Assembly (NCBI RefSeq): GCF_036320965.1
Contig: NC_092241.1
Span: 23,056,541 to 23,120,540, forward strand
Length of the DNA stretch: 64,000 nt
Source: Panulirus ornatus
Taxonomy: Eukaryota > Arthropoda > Malacostraca > Decapoda > Palinuridae
Direction: 5' to 3'
The notes under the pieces were generated by a model. That model made no database searches. It worked only from the letters and a program-made list of their open reading frames with translations, and was not told where the DNA came from. Made by a program: the position numbers and the translations under genes. Shown piece after piece: positions 47,697 through 60,850 of this stretch; the stretch's first letter is position 1; each line of letters opens with the position of its first letter.

Positions 47697-48121
47697 TCAC
47701 CCAACATTCTCTCTTATTTTCTGAAAACCTTTACAAATCTTCACTTTCGCCTCCACAAGATAATGATCAGACATCCCTCCAGTTGTACCTCTCAGCACAT
47801 TAACATCCAAAAGTCTCTCTTTCGCGCGCCTATCAATTAACACGTAATCTAATAACGTTCTCTGGCCATCTCTCCTACTTACATACGTATACTTATGTAT
47901 ATCTCTCTTTTTAAACCAGGTATTCCCAATCACCAGTTCCTTTTCAGCACATAAATCTATAAGCTCTTCACCATTTCCATTTACAACACTGAACACCCCA
48001 TGTACACCAATCATTTCCTCAACTGCCACATTACTCACCTTTGCCTTCAAATCACCCATCACTATAACTCGGTCTCGTGCATCAAAACTACCAACACACT
48101 CACTCAGCTTTTCCCAAAACA
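47697..48121 (-). pseudogene. APE endonuclease remnant, RTE copy H
   Basis: Open minus-strand stretch encoding MFWEKLSECVGSFDARDRVI, then VMGDLKAKVSN, NTWFKKRDIHKYTYVSRRDG, LLDYVLIDRRAKERLLDVNV and GGMSDHYLVEAKVK. The catalytic GDLNA is GDLKA here (48042-48056), so the active-site Asn is Lys, while SDH is intact. The N-terminal third of the domain is missing. Codons upstream of 48121 in the same frame belong to the unrelated Penelope-type tail. Confidence 0.8.
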
Positions 48122-48310
48122 TAGGGATATATATATGTATCCCTATAAGTCCACGGGGAAAATGAAACCCGAATAGTTCCCAAGTGCACTTTCGTGTAAT
48201 AATCACATCATTAGGGGAGACACAAGAGAAAAATATAAGTCCGTTGATATACATTAAAGAGACGAAGCTAAGACGCCACTTGGTAAACATACGATTGTCC
48301 AAGACAGACA
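48122..48310 (-). mobile_element. Penelope-type 3' tail (solo)
   Basis: The minus strand matches the tail at 17333-17520 block by block: CTTGTCTGTCTTGGACAATC, TGGCGTCTTAGC, CTCTTGTGTCTCCCC, TTATTACACGAAAGTGCACT and TTCATTTTCCCCGTGGACTT. It contains the hammerhead-like motif, with CTAATGA replacing CTGATGA (48208-48214). No coding sequence is attached. It begins where RTE copy H ends. Confidence 0.75.
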
Positions 48311-48805
48311 AGCTAATTCCAACCCTTCCCTATCCCCCTATCCCCTCCTTTTTTCGAGGGGAGGATGCAAAAAGGGCATATGTGTTTCTCATTTTGTTAC
48401 TGCATTAATACACCCTTGTTTGGACCCATTGGTCTGATGCAGTTTGAATACATTACTATTCATTTGTTTGGCTGTTTCAAGAAGTTTAAAGCAGTAAATC
48501 TAGAATAATAGAATAGAATACTTGATAAATCAATCAAATTATCGATAGACTGAAATTAGTCAGTATTCTCAATGCTAAGCCTTAACTTCTGACTTAGGAT
48601 CCTTGTCGATGGCTGCTTGCATCCCTCACATACAATAGACACAACATGTAATATCACTCGTGTCACAAGTATACAAGTGGCAGCACAATGTTCATAATGT
48701 TACAAAATGTAACATTGCACAAGGGTAGGTGGGTTTGTCCTTCATTGTGGGTTGCGATGACAGACGCAATATTATGTAAACTGGTCTTGGCTGGAACGAC
48801 GAGAG

Positions 48806-48808
<3 letters not shown>
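48311..48808. other. Unique sequence, nothing recognised
   Basis: No gene or repeat recognised. Confidence 0.5.

Positions 48809-48882
<74 letters not shown>
48809..48882. repeat. (CT)n microsatellite
   Basis: About 36 perfect CT units. Confidence 0.98.
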
Positions 48883-48884
<2 letters not shown>

Positions 48885-49930
48885 ATGCCTGCATTTCTCT
48901 TCTCAGTTTTACAGATTCGGGTTGGACTCGACCACTACGGAGATCAACTTAAGTAATGGGGATGTCATGTCCTTTAAAAAGATCGTTTGTGAGCATCATG
49001 TACAGCCGAGCTGCGAACACCCGTTGTCTATGACCCTAGACTGCGTAGTTCGTATTATTGCTTTTCATTGTCACCTTCACTAAGTAAACTTGTCTCTTAT
49101 ACCTGCGTCAGTTTGCTTCTCTGGATTTTGGGTATACCGTCCTCGGGTTCTAGTAACCCAGGCAGATGTCTCTCCGGCACACATGCGACAGCCATCCACC
49201 ATGGTTTAGTTTATCTCATTATTTCTTCGTTATCATAATTCAAAAACTCCAGAAATACTTTTCATATTCAAATGAATGTCTCATTATGGTATAGAAAAAG
49301 ATATTTTTCACAATGCCGTATATTTCATAATATTTTTCTAAGTTTATTAATTAGATCTGGTATGACTTTTTCTTCGAACATATAGTTTCTCACTTTGTTT
49401 CCCCATGATAGTCGTAATTCAGCCATCTTTATGTAAGCGTTCGTGTACAAGTAACTTGAGGTGAAGCACATGAGTACAGGTCAGAGGAAGTGATGCACGT
49501 GTAACCAAATTGTCCGAGATGATGCAGGTGAGTGTACGCTGGCAACTGGTGATTGGAGGATTGTGAAGTCTGGTTATCCAGTACATTGTTCACCTCAGCG
49601 AAAGTTCATGAGAGTAGTTTGAACACGGACATGAGCAGCCATTGGTTGCTGAATAACGTCGGGCAATGTCTGCAGCGCCGAATGATCAACTGTAATCATG
49701 TAAATGTGAGAGCATTGAGCATAGGAGATGGAAACCATAAGACCCACCAATACAATGAGACCAAAAGATAATCACCCCTTCATCAGAGCGACGTGAGGGA
49801 TAGTGTAGCACGTACGGCTGTAATCTATCATCGCACCAGTAGCCCTGCAGCCAGGTCATCAACATGCAGGAGAGTACATGCAGGGGAGTCGTAAATACAT
49901 TACCATTCGTAAAGACTGCGTATGAGCGCT
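48883..49930. other. Unique sequence, nothing recognised
   Basis: Only short chance frames. Confidence 0.55.
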
Positions 49931-50115
49931 GTGAGGGAGGAACCAAAGACCCGGGTGGTGTGAGGGAGAGACCAACGATTTGGGTAGTGTGAGGGAAGGA
50001 CCAGAGGTACGGGTGGTATGAGGGAGGGAGTAGAGGCCCGGGTGATGTGAGGAAAGAACCAGAAGCCTCAGTGGTAATAGGGAGGGACCAGATACCCGTA
50101 AAATGTGAGGGAATA
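49931..50115. repeat. 29-bp degenerate minisatellite, about 6 units
   Basis: GTGAGGGA(G/A)GGACCAGAGG followed by (C/A)CGGGTGGT. Unit starts at 49931, 49960, 49989 and about 50018 show the 29-bp period. Later units are more diverged. Confidence 0.85.
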
Positions 50116-50955
50116 CCAGATCATCAGCGTATACACGGTAAAGGCGTGGGTGCTGTTAACAACAGCATCACCACACACGAACACCACCACATCACCTGAC
50201 AATCGACCAGTATCAGCTTAGACAAGTGATAATCAGCCAGCCTTGCACCGCCACAACAACTGAAATTCAGCCTTGGGCTAGATTCATTAATGTGCTTATG
50301 AATAAAATTTTTCCCTCCATAATATGATGTCGGATCTTGTTACGGTGGTTTTGATTAAACAATAATCGACGCTATGCCGGACCGTATATTATGGGAACTT
50401 TTGAGCTACCTTACTGTCAAGTAAATTGTAAATAGTAGTTATCATTGTTACATAACCCACACTCATGCCACTTCGTCTCATATCGGATCTCCTCATTTTC
50501 ACTTCCGTGAGGGTTAACATATCTGATCAAGTACGGAGAAATATAATCATCATAAAGATGAATCTCAGCGACAAATTTGCTCAAGTGAAGATCATCCTTA
50601 CTGGTGGCAGAGGTAGAGCTTGTTCGACCAGTCAGATAGGACTTCGTCCCTCGTCACCAGCCCCTCGCTCTCCTCATTGTTCTGGCCTTTTCAGCTACAT
50701 ATCAGCCATTCGAAGGTGCCACCAGGAGACTTATTATATAAATTAGACTCATAACTTCTGGACCAGCTGGGATAACCAGAGCATGGGCTGGGATCAAGAA
50801 CTTCAAGTGCAAAATGACCAAGACAGTTAAGGTTAGATAAGCGAGGTGTGGCGCATCAAAAATCTCTAACATGGTTGGAATATAATGAACTAAAGGAATT
50901 TTTTACAGAAACAACCCCCCTCCCCCTCCCTCACTTCCCGAAAAATAAGATTTTT
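50116..50955. other. Unique sequence, nothing recognised
   Basis: A 93-codon frame at 50465-50746 shows no family motif. Confidence 0.5.
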
Positions 50956-52110
50956 TATATATATTTCATTTACTATACTTTGTCGCTATCTCTCACATTA
51001 GCAAGGTAGCGCAAGGGAACAGACAAAAGAATGGCCAAACCCACCCACATGCACATTTATATAAATACACGTAAAAACACGTACATATACATACCATGCA
51101 TTTCAACGTATGCATATATATACATACAGAGACATATACATATATACACATGTACATAATTCATACTTGCTGACTTTATTCTTTCCCGTCGCCATCCCGC
51201 CACTCATGAAATAACACCCCCCTTCCCCCGCACGCGCGCAAGGTAGCGCTAGGAAACGACAGCAAAGGCCACATTCGTTCACACTCAGTCTCTACCTGTC
51301 ATGTATAATGCACCGAGAACACAGCTCCCTTTCCATACCCAGGCCCTACAAAACTTTCCATGGTTTACCCCGGACGCTTCACATGCCCTAGTTCAATCCA
51401 TTGACAACACGTCGACCCCGGTATACCACATCGTCCCAATTCACTCTATTCATTGCACGACTTTCACCCTCTTACATGCTCAGGCCACGATCGCTCAATT
51501 TTTTTTTACTCCATCCTTCTACCTCCAATTTGGTCTCCCACTTCTTCTCATTCCCTAAACCTCTGACACATATATCCTCTTTGTCAATCTCTCCTCACTC
51601 ATTCTCTCCATGTGATCAAACCATTTCAATACACCATCTTCTGCTCTCTCAACCACACTCTTTTTATTACCACACATCTCTCTTATCCTTTCATTACTTA
51701 CTCGACCAAACCACCTCACACCACATATACTCGACCAAACCACCTCATACCACATATTGTCCTCAAACATTTCATTTTCAACACGTCCACCCTCCTGCGC
51801 ACAACCCTATCTATAGCCCACGCCTCGCAACCATATAACATTGTTGGAATCACTATTCCTTCAAACATACCCATTTTTGCTCTCCGACATTACGTTCTCG
51901 CCTTCCACAAATTCTTTAACGCTCCCAGAACCTTCACCCCCTCCCCCACCCTGTGACTCACTTCCGCTTCTATAGTTCCATCCGCTGCCAAATCCACTCT
52001 CAGATATCTAAAACACTTCACTTCCTCCAGTCTTTCTCCATTCAGACTTACCTCCAAACTGACTTGTCCCTCAACCCTACTGTACCTAATAACCTTGATC
52101 TTATTCACAT

Positions 52111-52572
52111 TTACTCACTCACCAGCTTCTGCAGTTTCACACCCAAGTCAGCCACCAGCGATGTATCATCAGCAAACAACAACTGACTCACTTCCCAAGA
52201 CCTATCATCCACAACAAACTGCATACTTGCCCCTTTCTCCAAAACTCTTGCATTCACCTCCCGAACAACCTCATCCATAAATAAATTAAACAACCATGGA
52301 GACATCACGCATCCCTGCAAAAAACCGACATTCACCGGGAACCAATCACTTTCCTCGCTTCCTACTCGTACACATGCCTTACATCCTCGATAAAAACTTT
52401 CCACTGCTTTTAGCAACTTGCCTCCCACACCATATAATCTTAATACCTTCCACAGAGCATCTCTAGCCACTCTATCATATGCCTTCTCCGGATCCATAAA
52501 TGCTACATACAAATCCATTTGCTTTTCTAAGTATTTCTTATATACATTCTTCAAAGCAAACACCTGATCCAC
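52111..52572 (-). pseudogene. RTE-like RT core, copy I
   Basis: 153 open codons: [37 protein letters not shown] (first catalytic Asp kept), [38 protein letters not shown] and catalytic FADDTSLVAD. GLRQG is changed to GFLQG. A downstream deletion removes the segment up to VNVNKIK. Dead copy. Confidence 0.8.
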
Positions 52573-53419
52573 ACATCCTCCACCACTTCTGAAACAGCAC
52601 TGCTCTTCCCCAATCTGATGCTCTGTTCATGCCTTCACTCTCTCAATCAATACCCTCCCATATGATTTCCCAAACTTATAACAAACTTATACCACTGGAA
52701 TTTGAACACTCAGCTTTATCCCCTTTGCCTTTGTACAGTGGCACTATGCATGCATTTCGCCAGTCCTCAGGAACCTCACCATGAGCCATATATACATTGA
52801 ATATCCTTACCAACTAGTCAACAACACAGTCATCCCCTTTTTTAATACAATCCACTGAAATACTATCCAGACCCGTCGCCTTACCGGCTCTCATCTTCTG
52901 CAAAGCTTTCACTACCCCTTCTGTGTGCACCAAACCATTCTCCCTGACCTACTCATTTCGCACACAACCTTGACCAAAACACCCTATATCTGCCACTCTG
53001 TCATCTAACACATTCAGCAAACCTTCAATATACCCACTCGATCTTCTCCTCACATCACCACTATTTGTTATTACCTCCCCATTAGCCCCCTTCACCGATG
53101 TTCCCATTTGTTTTCTTGTCTTACGTACTTTATTTACCTCCTTCCAAAACATCATTTCATCCTCCCTAAAATGTAATATTACTCTCTCACCCCAACTGTC
53201 AGTTGCCCTCTCTTTCACCTCTTGCACCTTTTTCGACTTCCTGCCTCTTTCTTTTATACATATCCCAGTCATTTGCACTATTTCCCTGCAAAATGCGTCC
53301 AAATGCCTCTGTCGTCTCTTTCACTAACAAATTCACTTCTTCATTCCATCACTCACTACCTTTTCTAATCTGCGAACCACCCACGCTTCTCATGCTACAG
53401 GCATCTTTCGCGCAAGACA

Positions 53420-53991
53420 TTACTGCTTCCCAAAATACATCCCATTCCTCCCCACACCCCTTACGTCCTTTGCTCTCACTTTTTTCCATTCTGCACTCAG
53501 TCTCTCCTGGTACTTCGTCACACAAGTCTCCTTTTCAAGCTCACTTACTCTCACCGCTCTCTTCACCCCAACATTCTCTCTTCTTTTCTGAAAACCTCTA
53601 CAAATCTTCACCTTCGCCTCCACAAGATAATGATCAGACATCCCTCTAGTTGCACCTCTCAGCACATTAACATCCAAAAGTCTCTCTTTCGCGCGCCTAT
53701 CAATTAACACGTAATCCAATAACGCTCTCTGGCCATCTCTCCTACTTACATACTTATACTTATGTATATCTCTCTTTTTGAACCAGGTATTCCCAATCAC
53801 CAGTCCTTTTTTTTAGTACATAAATCTACAAGCTCTTCACCCTTTCCATTTATAACACTGAACACCCCATGTACACCAGTTATTCCCTCAACTGCCACAT
53901 TACTCACCTTTGCATTCAAATCACCCATCACTATAACCCGGTCTCGTGCATCAAAACTGTTAACACACTCACTCAGCTACTCCCAAAACAC
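53420..53991 (-). pseudogene. APE endonuclease and linker remnant, RTE copy I
   Basis: The minus strand encodes GDLNAKVSN (GDLNA intact at 53911-53925), then GNTWFKKRDIHKYKYVSRRD, LLDYVLIDRRAKERLLDVNV, GMSDHYLVEAKVK (catalytic SDH intact) and the linker VKRAVRVSELEKETCVTKYQ. An extra base in a T run near 53810 splits the frame, and another frameshift follows GVGRNGMYFGKQ near 53430. The N-terminal third of the nuclease is absent. Confidence 0.8.
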
Positions 53992-54435
53992 TACCAATGG
54001 AAGTAAGCATTTCGCTTTGGATTGGACTGTTAGAAAAAATCATTGGTAACATCAAGGCATAATCTATCACAACAAGAGATGATGAGGATAATAAGTAACT
54101 TTATCTACCTTAAAGTTTAATTACATATACACCAAAATTGAAGATTAGCTAAAATAATGAACCTATCGTTATAAACTGTCAGTGTTAGGTGATAGTGCCA
54201 GCCTTGTGCGTCTTCCCGCCTTACCTCTAGTAAGCCAGTATACAAACCCTGCAGCGAGGGTCAGACAAGAAAGGAAGGGAACATTGAACACGATATGGAA
54301 CTTACAAACCTTTAAAAGATTATAGACAGTTCTAATAATGATGCAGGATAATTATGTCCAGCAGAACATTCCTGTGAAAGACATGGCGGGAAATGATGAC
54401 CTACACAAGGATATCCAAGCAGAGTCATAGAGCAG
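53992..54435. other. Unique sequence, nothing recognised
   Basis: AT-rich, no motif. Confidence 0.5.
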
Positions 54436-55640
54436 ATGATATACTTGTTCATGGTCATCCAGCAGGAGATGATATACTTGTTCATGGTCATCCAGCAGGA
54501 GATGATATACTTGTTCATGGTCATCCAGCAGGAGATGATACACTTGTTCATGGTCATCCAGCAGGAGATGATACACTTGTTCATGGTCATCCAGCAGGTG
54601 ATGATACACTTGTTCATGGTCATCCAGCAGGAGATGATACACTTGTTCATGGTCATCCAGCAGGAGATGATATACTTGTTCATGGTCATCCAGCAGGAGA
54701 TGATACACTTGTTCATGGTCATCCAGCAGGAGATGATACACTTGTTCATGGTCTTCCAGCAGGAGATGATACACTTGTTCATGGTCATCCAGCAGGAGAT
54801 GATATACTTGTTCATGGTCATTCAGCAGGAGATGATACACTTGTTCATGGTCATCCAGCAGGAGATGATATACTTGTTCATGGTCATCCAGCAGGAGATG
54901 ATACACTTGTTCATGGTTTTCCAGCAGGAGATGATATACTTGTTCATGGTCATCCAGCAGGAGATGATACACTTGTTCATGGTCATTCAGCAGGAGATGA
55001 TACACTTGTTCATGGTCATCCAGTAGGAGATGATACACTTGTTCATGGTCATTCAGCAGGAGATGATACACTTGTTCATGGTCATCCAGTAGGAGATGAT
55101 ACACTTGTTCATGGTCATTCAGCAGGAGATGATACACTTGTTCATGGTCATCCAGCACAGGATGATACACTTGTTCATGGTCATCCAGTAGGATCTGATA
55201 CATTTATTCATGGTCATCCCGTAATATAATGGTACACTTGTTCGTGGTCATCCAGCAGGGGATGATACACTTGGTCATACTCATTCATCTGGGGACGATG
55301 AACTTGTTCATGGTCATCCAGCAGAGGATGATACGCTGTTTAATAGGCATCCAGCAAGGGATGTTACATTTGCTATGGTCATCCTCTAGATGATGACACA
55401 CTTACTCATGGTCCTACAACACTGGATGATACACTTGTTCATGGTCATCCAGCTGGAGATGATACATTTCTTCATGGTCATCCAGGAGGGGATCATACAC
55501 ATGTTCATGATCATTCAGCAAGTGATGATACACTTATTCATGGACATCCAGCATGTGATGGTGCACTTGCTCATAGTCATCCAGTAGAGGATGATACTCT
55601 TGTTCATGGTCATCCAGCAAAGGATGATACACTACATTTA
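54436..55640. repeat. 33-bp minisatellite, about 36 units
   Basis: The unit is GATGATACACTTGTTCATGG followed by TCATCCAGCAGGA, with frequent TATACTTG, TTCAGCAGG and CCAGTAGG variants. It is near-perfect to about 55200, then progressively degenerate to 55640. Thirty-three is a multiple of 3, so 11-residue repeats (DDTLVHGHPAG on plus, DHEQVYHLLLD on minus) stay open on both strands for about 280 codons. The double-strand openness and lack of any flanking gene structure argue against coding. Confidence 0.96.
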
Positions 55641-55649
55641 TCTGCCATC

Positions 55650-56625
55650 CTTATTTCACTGAAGCTGCACCATCACAGTATATGCCATCTTGTGCCACTG
55701 AAGCAGCACTATCTCAGTATCTGCCATCCTTTTGCCACTGAAGCAGCACCACCACGTCATCTGCCATTCTTGTGCCACTGAAGCAGCACCCCTACAGTAT
55801 CTGCCATCCTGGTGCCACTGGAGCAGCACCAACACAGTATCTCCCATCATGGTGCCACTGAAGCAGCACCACTACAGTATCTGCCATCATGGTGCCACTG
55901 AAGCAGCACCACCACAGTATCTGCCATCATGGTGCCACTGAAGCAGCACCACTACAGTATCTGCCATCCTTGCTTCACTGAAGCAGCACCACCACGTCAT
56001 CTGCCATTCTTGTGCCATTGAAGCAGCACCCCTACAGTATCTGCCATCCTGGTGCCACTGAAGCAGCACCAACACAGTATCTGCCATCCTTGCTCCACTG
56101 AAGCAGCACCACCACAGTATCTGCCATCTTGTGCCACTGAAGCAGCACTATCACAATATCCGCCATCCTTGTTTCACTGAAGCACCACCATCACAGTATC
56201 TGCCATCTTGTGCCACTGAAGCAGCACTATCACAATATCCGCCATCCTTGTTTCACTGAAGCAGCACCATCACAGTATCTGCCATCATGGTGCCACTGAA
56301 GCAGCGCCACTACAGTGTCTGCCATCTTGTGCCACTGAAGCAGCACTATCACAATATCCGCCATCCTTGTTTCACTGAAGCAGCACCAACACAGTATCTG
56401 CCATCTTGTGCCACTGAAGCAGCAGCGCCACTACAGTATCTGCCACCTTGTGCCACTGAAGCAGCACTATTACAACATCCGCCATCCTTGTTTCACTGAA
56501 GCAGCACCATCACAGTATCTGCCATCTTGTTTCACTGAAGTATCACCATCACAGTATCTGCCATCTTGTGCCACTGAAGCAGCAACACTACAGTATCTGC
56601 CATCCTGTTTCCACTGAAGTAGTCA
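55650..56625. repeat. 40-bp minisatellite, about 24 units
   Basis: The unit is CCACTGAAGCAGCACCACTA followed by CAGTATCTGCCATCATGGTG, with 38-40 bp variants ending CTTGTG or CCTTGTTT (unit starts 55861 and 55901). It directly follows the 33-bp array, with no unique sequence between. Confidence 0.95.
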
Positions 56626-58235
56626 ACAGTCAGACCATCTTACACTTGTACAGGTACCGTCTGTTATTCAGTTCTGCCTGCAGCAGTCGTGCACCATGAC
56701 TGTAAGTGGTGCTCAATAAGTGCTGCAGGATTTAGTCAACTGAAATCCTGTTTAATCGAAGTAACTAAGAACCAGCCAACCTCACCCCTTCATGTTAGTT
56801 GACTGTCATCTATCTATGCACAATCACGGCAATTACCTGTTGTCAGCCAAACACACACCATCAGCGGAGTGGACGGTGGCAAATGATAGTCAACAAACCC
56901 TGGAACGCGACAGTATGTCACGCTCAGCCAGTTCAGCACCATCATTAAATCCTGACAATCACTCTATCCACCAACACCGCAGCATCTTGGCATGATTCAC
57001 ACGCACCTACATCATCCCATCAACAGGTTCTCAACCATCTTTCCAACACCATGCCAACAGGCAGTCAGTACCCACCGCCGACACCACCACCACGAGGCCA
57101 GGCAATCAGCCAGACTACACCACCACGACAACAGGTGGTCAGCCAACCGGTCCTCACACGTCAACATGTTCATTAGTGAGGGAGAACTCAATTTGTTGTG
57201 TGTATGTCTATGTTTCTGTGGTTCAGGGAGCCCTGGCTGGTTGGGGCAGCCTTAACGAGTGTGTGGCGTTGGTAGGGCAAAGGCAGGAGTATTGAAGAAA
57301 TAAACTGTTGGATATTTCTTTAAAACTTTTTAGTAAGATGGAAATCATCCATGACTGGACTCACGGGACAAAATATCTCAGAGATGTGCTTGTTAGTGTC
57401 ACCTGACGACCGACCTTCTTCAAAAAGGTGTTAGATAGAAAAAAAATTGACGCCCTGCTTTGGAGGGTTACCAAGCGACCTACGTCAGAAAACAACAAGT
57501 TTCGGAAGCTTAAGGAAGGCATTCGCCAGGCACCAGAGGTCCAGTGTCAGGATCCTCTCGGCCACAAGCAACATCAATATGAATGTTCCTACATGAGTCC
57601 ATTAGTTCAAGTGGCAAGGCAAGGTTACTACAAACATCTACCCATATATTCTATGCATCGCTCTGATGGCCAACATTGTTACGACCCACAATATTGGTTT
57701 CTCCCATGAAACAGATGAGGTAGCAAATGAAACCTGACAACCCAACTTTTCAGTGTTGTGACCAGAGCCACAAGACAAAAAAAAATCAGAATAAGACCAA
57801 TAAGAGCAATCAAGTGACCATAAGCGAAAAATGAGTCAGCCAGAGTTACAAAATAGCTATAGAATCGTGTTTACTAGAGCCAATACCTGAAAGTCATTAG
57901 AACCTTGACCAGAACCATCACACCACCTCAGATGATGAAATTCCTAGCCACCGTCACAGCAGGTTACGTTGTGGCCCAAGAGTGACACCTGGTGATCTGA
58001 AAACATTATCTATGAATCTTTTGGCTATTCATGATTCAGATAATCTTAGTAAATCTCAGAATGAAAACATACTGCTTGATGAATCTGAAAAAAATATTAA
58101 GATTGGAAATAGGAGGACGTATTTTACTATGTAGTTAATACGACAAGTTGATATCAATAGACTGTGATAAAGATTACAAAGAATACTAAATACTTGTACA
58201 AGTGTAGCACTCATTATTTCCTTATCTCCAGTAAT
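56626..58235. other. Unique sequence, nothing recognised
   Basis: Frames at 56792-57255 and 57428-57709 are short and of unknown type. No RNA gene or repeat family recognised. Confidence 0.5.
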
Positions 58236-59925
58236 ATATTTTTTTTCTTTTTTTTTGCTTTGTCGCTGTCTCCCGCGTTTGCGAGGTAGCGCAAGGAAAC
58301 AGACGAAAGAAATGGCCCAACCCACCCCCATACACATGTATATACATACGTCCACACACGCAAATATACATACCTACACAGCTTTCCATGGTTTACCCCA
58401 GACGCTTCACATGCCTTGATTCAATCCACTGACAGCACGTCAGCCCCGGTATACCACATCGCTCCAATTCACTCTATTCCTTGCCCTCCTTTCACCCTCC
58501 TGCATGTTCAGGCCCCGATCACACAAAATCTTTTTCACTCCATCTTTCCACCTCCAATTTGGTCTCCCTCTTCTCCTCGTTCCCTCCACCTCCGACACAT
58601 ATAATCTCGTGGTCAATCTTTCCTCATTCATTTTCTCCATGTGACCAAACCATTTCAAAACACCCTCTTCTGCTCTCTCAACCACGCTCTTTTTATTTCC
58701 AGACATCTCTCTTACCCTTACGTTACTTACTCGATCAAACCACCTCACACCACACATTGTCCTCAAACATCTCATTTACAGCACATCCATCCTCCTGCGC
58801 ACCACTCTATCCATAGTCCACGCCTCGCAACCATACAACATTGTTGGAACCACTATTCCTTCAAACATACCCATTTTTGCTTTCCGAGATAATGTTCTCG
58901 ACTTCCACACATTCTTCAAGGCTCCCAGAATTTTCGCCCCCTCCCCCACCCTATGATCCACTTCCGCTTCCATGTTTCCATCCGCTGCCAGATCCACTCC
59001 CAGATATCTAAAACACTTCACTTCCTCCAGTTTTTCTCCATTCAAACTCACCTCCCAATTGACTTGACCCTCAACCCTACTGTACCTAATAACCTTGCTC
59101 TTATTCACATTTACTCTTAACTTTCTTTTTCACACACTTTACCAAACTCAGTCACCAGCTTCTGCAGTTTCTCACATGAATCAGCCACCAGCGCTGTATC
59201 ATCAGCGAACAACAACTGACTCACTTCCCAAGCTCTCTCATCCCCAACAGACTTCATACTTGCCCCTCTTTCCAAAACTCTTGCATTCACCTCCCTAACA
59301 ACCCCATCCATAAACAAATTAAACAACCATGGAGACATCACACACCCCTGCCGCAAACCTACATTCACTGAGAACCAATCACTTTCCTCTCTTCCTACAC
59401 GTACACATGCCTTACATCCTCGATAAAAACTTTTCACTGCTTCTAACAACTTGCCTCCCACACCATATATTCTTAATACCTTCCACAGAGCATCTCTATC
59501 AACTCTATCATATGCCTTCTCCAGATCCATAAATGCTACATACAAATCCATTTGCTTTTCTAAGTATTTCTCACATACATTCTTCAAAGCAAACACCTGA
59601 TCCACACATCCTCTACCACTTCTGAAACCACACTGCTCTTCCCCAATCTGATGCTCTGTACATGCCTTCACCTTCTCAATCAATACCCTCCCATATAATT
59701 TGCCAGGAATACTCAACAAACTTATACCTCTGTAATTTGAGCACTCACTCTTATCCCCTTTGCCTTTGTACAATGGCACTATGCACGCATTCCGCCAATC
59801 CTCAGGCACCTCACCATGAGTCATACATACATTAAATAACCTTACCAACCAGTCAACAATACAGTCACCCCCTTTTTTAATAAATTCCACTGCAATACCA
59901 TCCAAACCTGCTGCCTTCCCTTGCC
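58236..59925 (-). mobile_element. RTE-like retrotransposon copy K
   Basis: Minus-strand copy from [13 protein letters not shown] (59925) to a short-type 3' UTR with terminal hairpin at 58272-58285. Its tail is a mixed A-run (AAAAAAAAAG then AAAAAAAAT) without (TA)n. Defects are a nonsense codon at about 58776 (Glu to stop in VLEMR) and a deletion near 59117 that shifts the frame after VCE. The 5' end is beside a (TA)n tract shared with copy L. Confidence 0.9.
59117..59905 (-). pseudogene. RTE-like reverse transcriptase core, copy K
   Basis: Open RT frame: [95 protein letters not shown] and intact catalytic [10 protein letters not shown], ending [16 protein letters not shown] through a frameshift. 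Nominal codons upstream of 59905 read through (TA)n and part of copy L's antisense and are not real. The C-terminal region continues at 58440-59108 in other frames. Confidence 0.82.
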
Positions 59926-59948
59926 TGTAATATCTATATATATATATA

Positions 59949-60041
<93 letters not shown>
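59926..60041. repeat. (TA)n microsatellite between head-to-head RTE copies K and L
   Basis: About 50 TA units with TATCTATA interruptions at the left end. Confidence 0.96.
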
Positions 60042-60044
<3 letters not shown>

Positions 60045-60850
60045 GAGGTGAGTTTGAATGGAGAAAAACTGGAGGAAGTGAAGTGTTTTAGATATCTGGG
60101 AGTGGATCTGGCAGCGGATGGAACCATGGAAGCGGAAGTGGATCATAGGGTGGGGGAGGGGGCGAAAATTCTGGGGGCCTTGAAGAATGTGTGGAAGTCG
60201 AGAACATTATCTCGGAAAGCAAAAATGGGTATGTTTGAAGGAATAGTGGTTCCAACAATGTTGTATGGTTGCGAGGCGTGGGCTATGGATAGAGTTGTGC
60301 GCAGGAGGATGGATGTGCAGGAAATGAGATGTTTGAGGACAATGTGTGGTGTGAGGTGGTTTGATCGAGTGAGTAACGTAAGGGTAAGAGAGATGTGTGG
60401 AAATAAAAAGAGCGTGGTTGAGAGAGCAGAAGAGGGTGTTTTGAAGTGGTTTGGGCACATGGAGAGGATGAGTGAGGAAAGATTGACCAAGAGGATATAT
60501 GTGTCGGAGGTGGAGGGAACAAGGAGAAGAGGGAGACCAAATTGGAGGTGGAAAGATGGAGTGAAAAAGATTTTGTGTGATCGGGGCCTGAACATGCAGG
60601 AGGGTGAAAGGAGGGCAAGGAATAGAGTGAATTGGAGCGATGTGGTATACCGGGGCTGACGTGCTGTCAGTGGATTGAATCAAGGCATGTGAAGCGTCTG
60701 GGGTAAACCATTGAAAGCTGTGTAGGTATGTATATTTGCGTGTGTGGACGTATGTATATACATGTGTATGGGGGGGGGGGTTGGGCCATTTCTTTCGTCT
60801 GTTTCCTTGCGCTACCTCGCAAACGCGGGAGACAGCGACAAAGTATAAAA

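Larger units (their letters stand above)
45363..48121 (-). mobile_element. RTE-like retrotransposon copy H, with partial endonuclease
   Basis: One of the two longest copies. On the minus strand, from 48121, it has the latter part of the APE endonuclease, linker, RT (FDDD box), C-terminal region, and the proximal part of a long-type 3' UTR that ends at 45363. The reading frame is broken at several places (TGA at 46211-46213, indels near 46830, 46975 and 47290). The 5' end abuts a Penelope-type tail. Confidence 0.88.
50956..53991 (-). mobile_element. RTE-like retrotransposon copy I, with partial endonuclease
   Basis: The longest copy. On the minus strand it has APE endonuclease from 53991, linker, RT, C-terminal region and a complete long-type 3' UTR ending in a variant terminal hairpin (50992-51005) and an A/T-rich end without (TA)n. 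The frame is broken in many places. A direct duplication in the RWFDRVSN region (about 51705-51765) and a deletion between LQKLV and VNVNK (about 52120) are visible. Its 5' end matches that of copy H to within a base or two. Confidence 0.88.

Noticed and set aside
54352..55229. About 280-codon frames of 11-residue repeats on both strands (33-bp array)
   Set aside because: The unit length is a multiple of 3 and both strands are open. The variation among units is not biased to silent changes as far as I can see by eye.
57428..57709. 93-codon plus frame
   Set aside because: No recognisable domain, no repeat-element homology that I can see, and no splice or promoter context.
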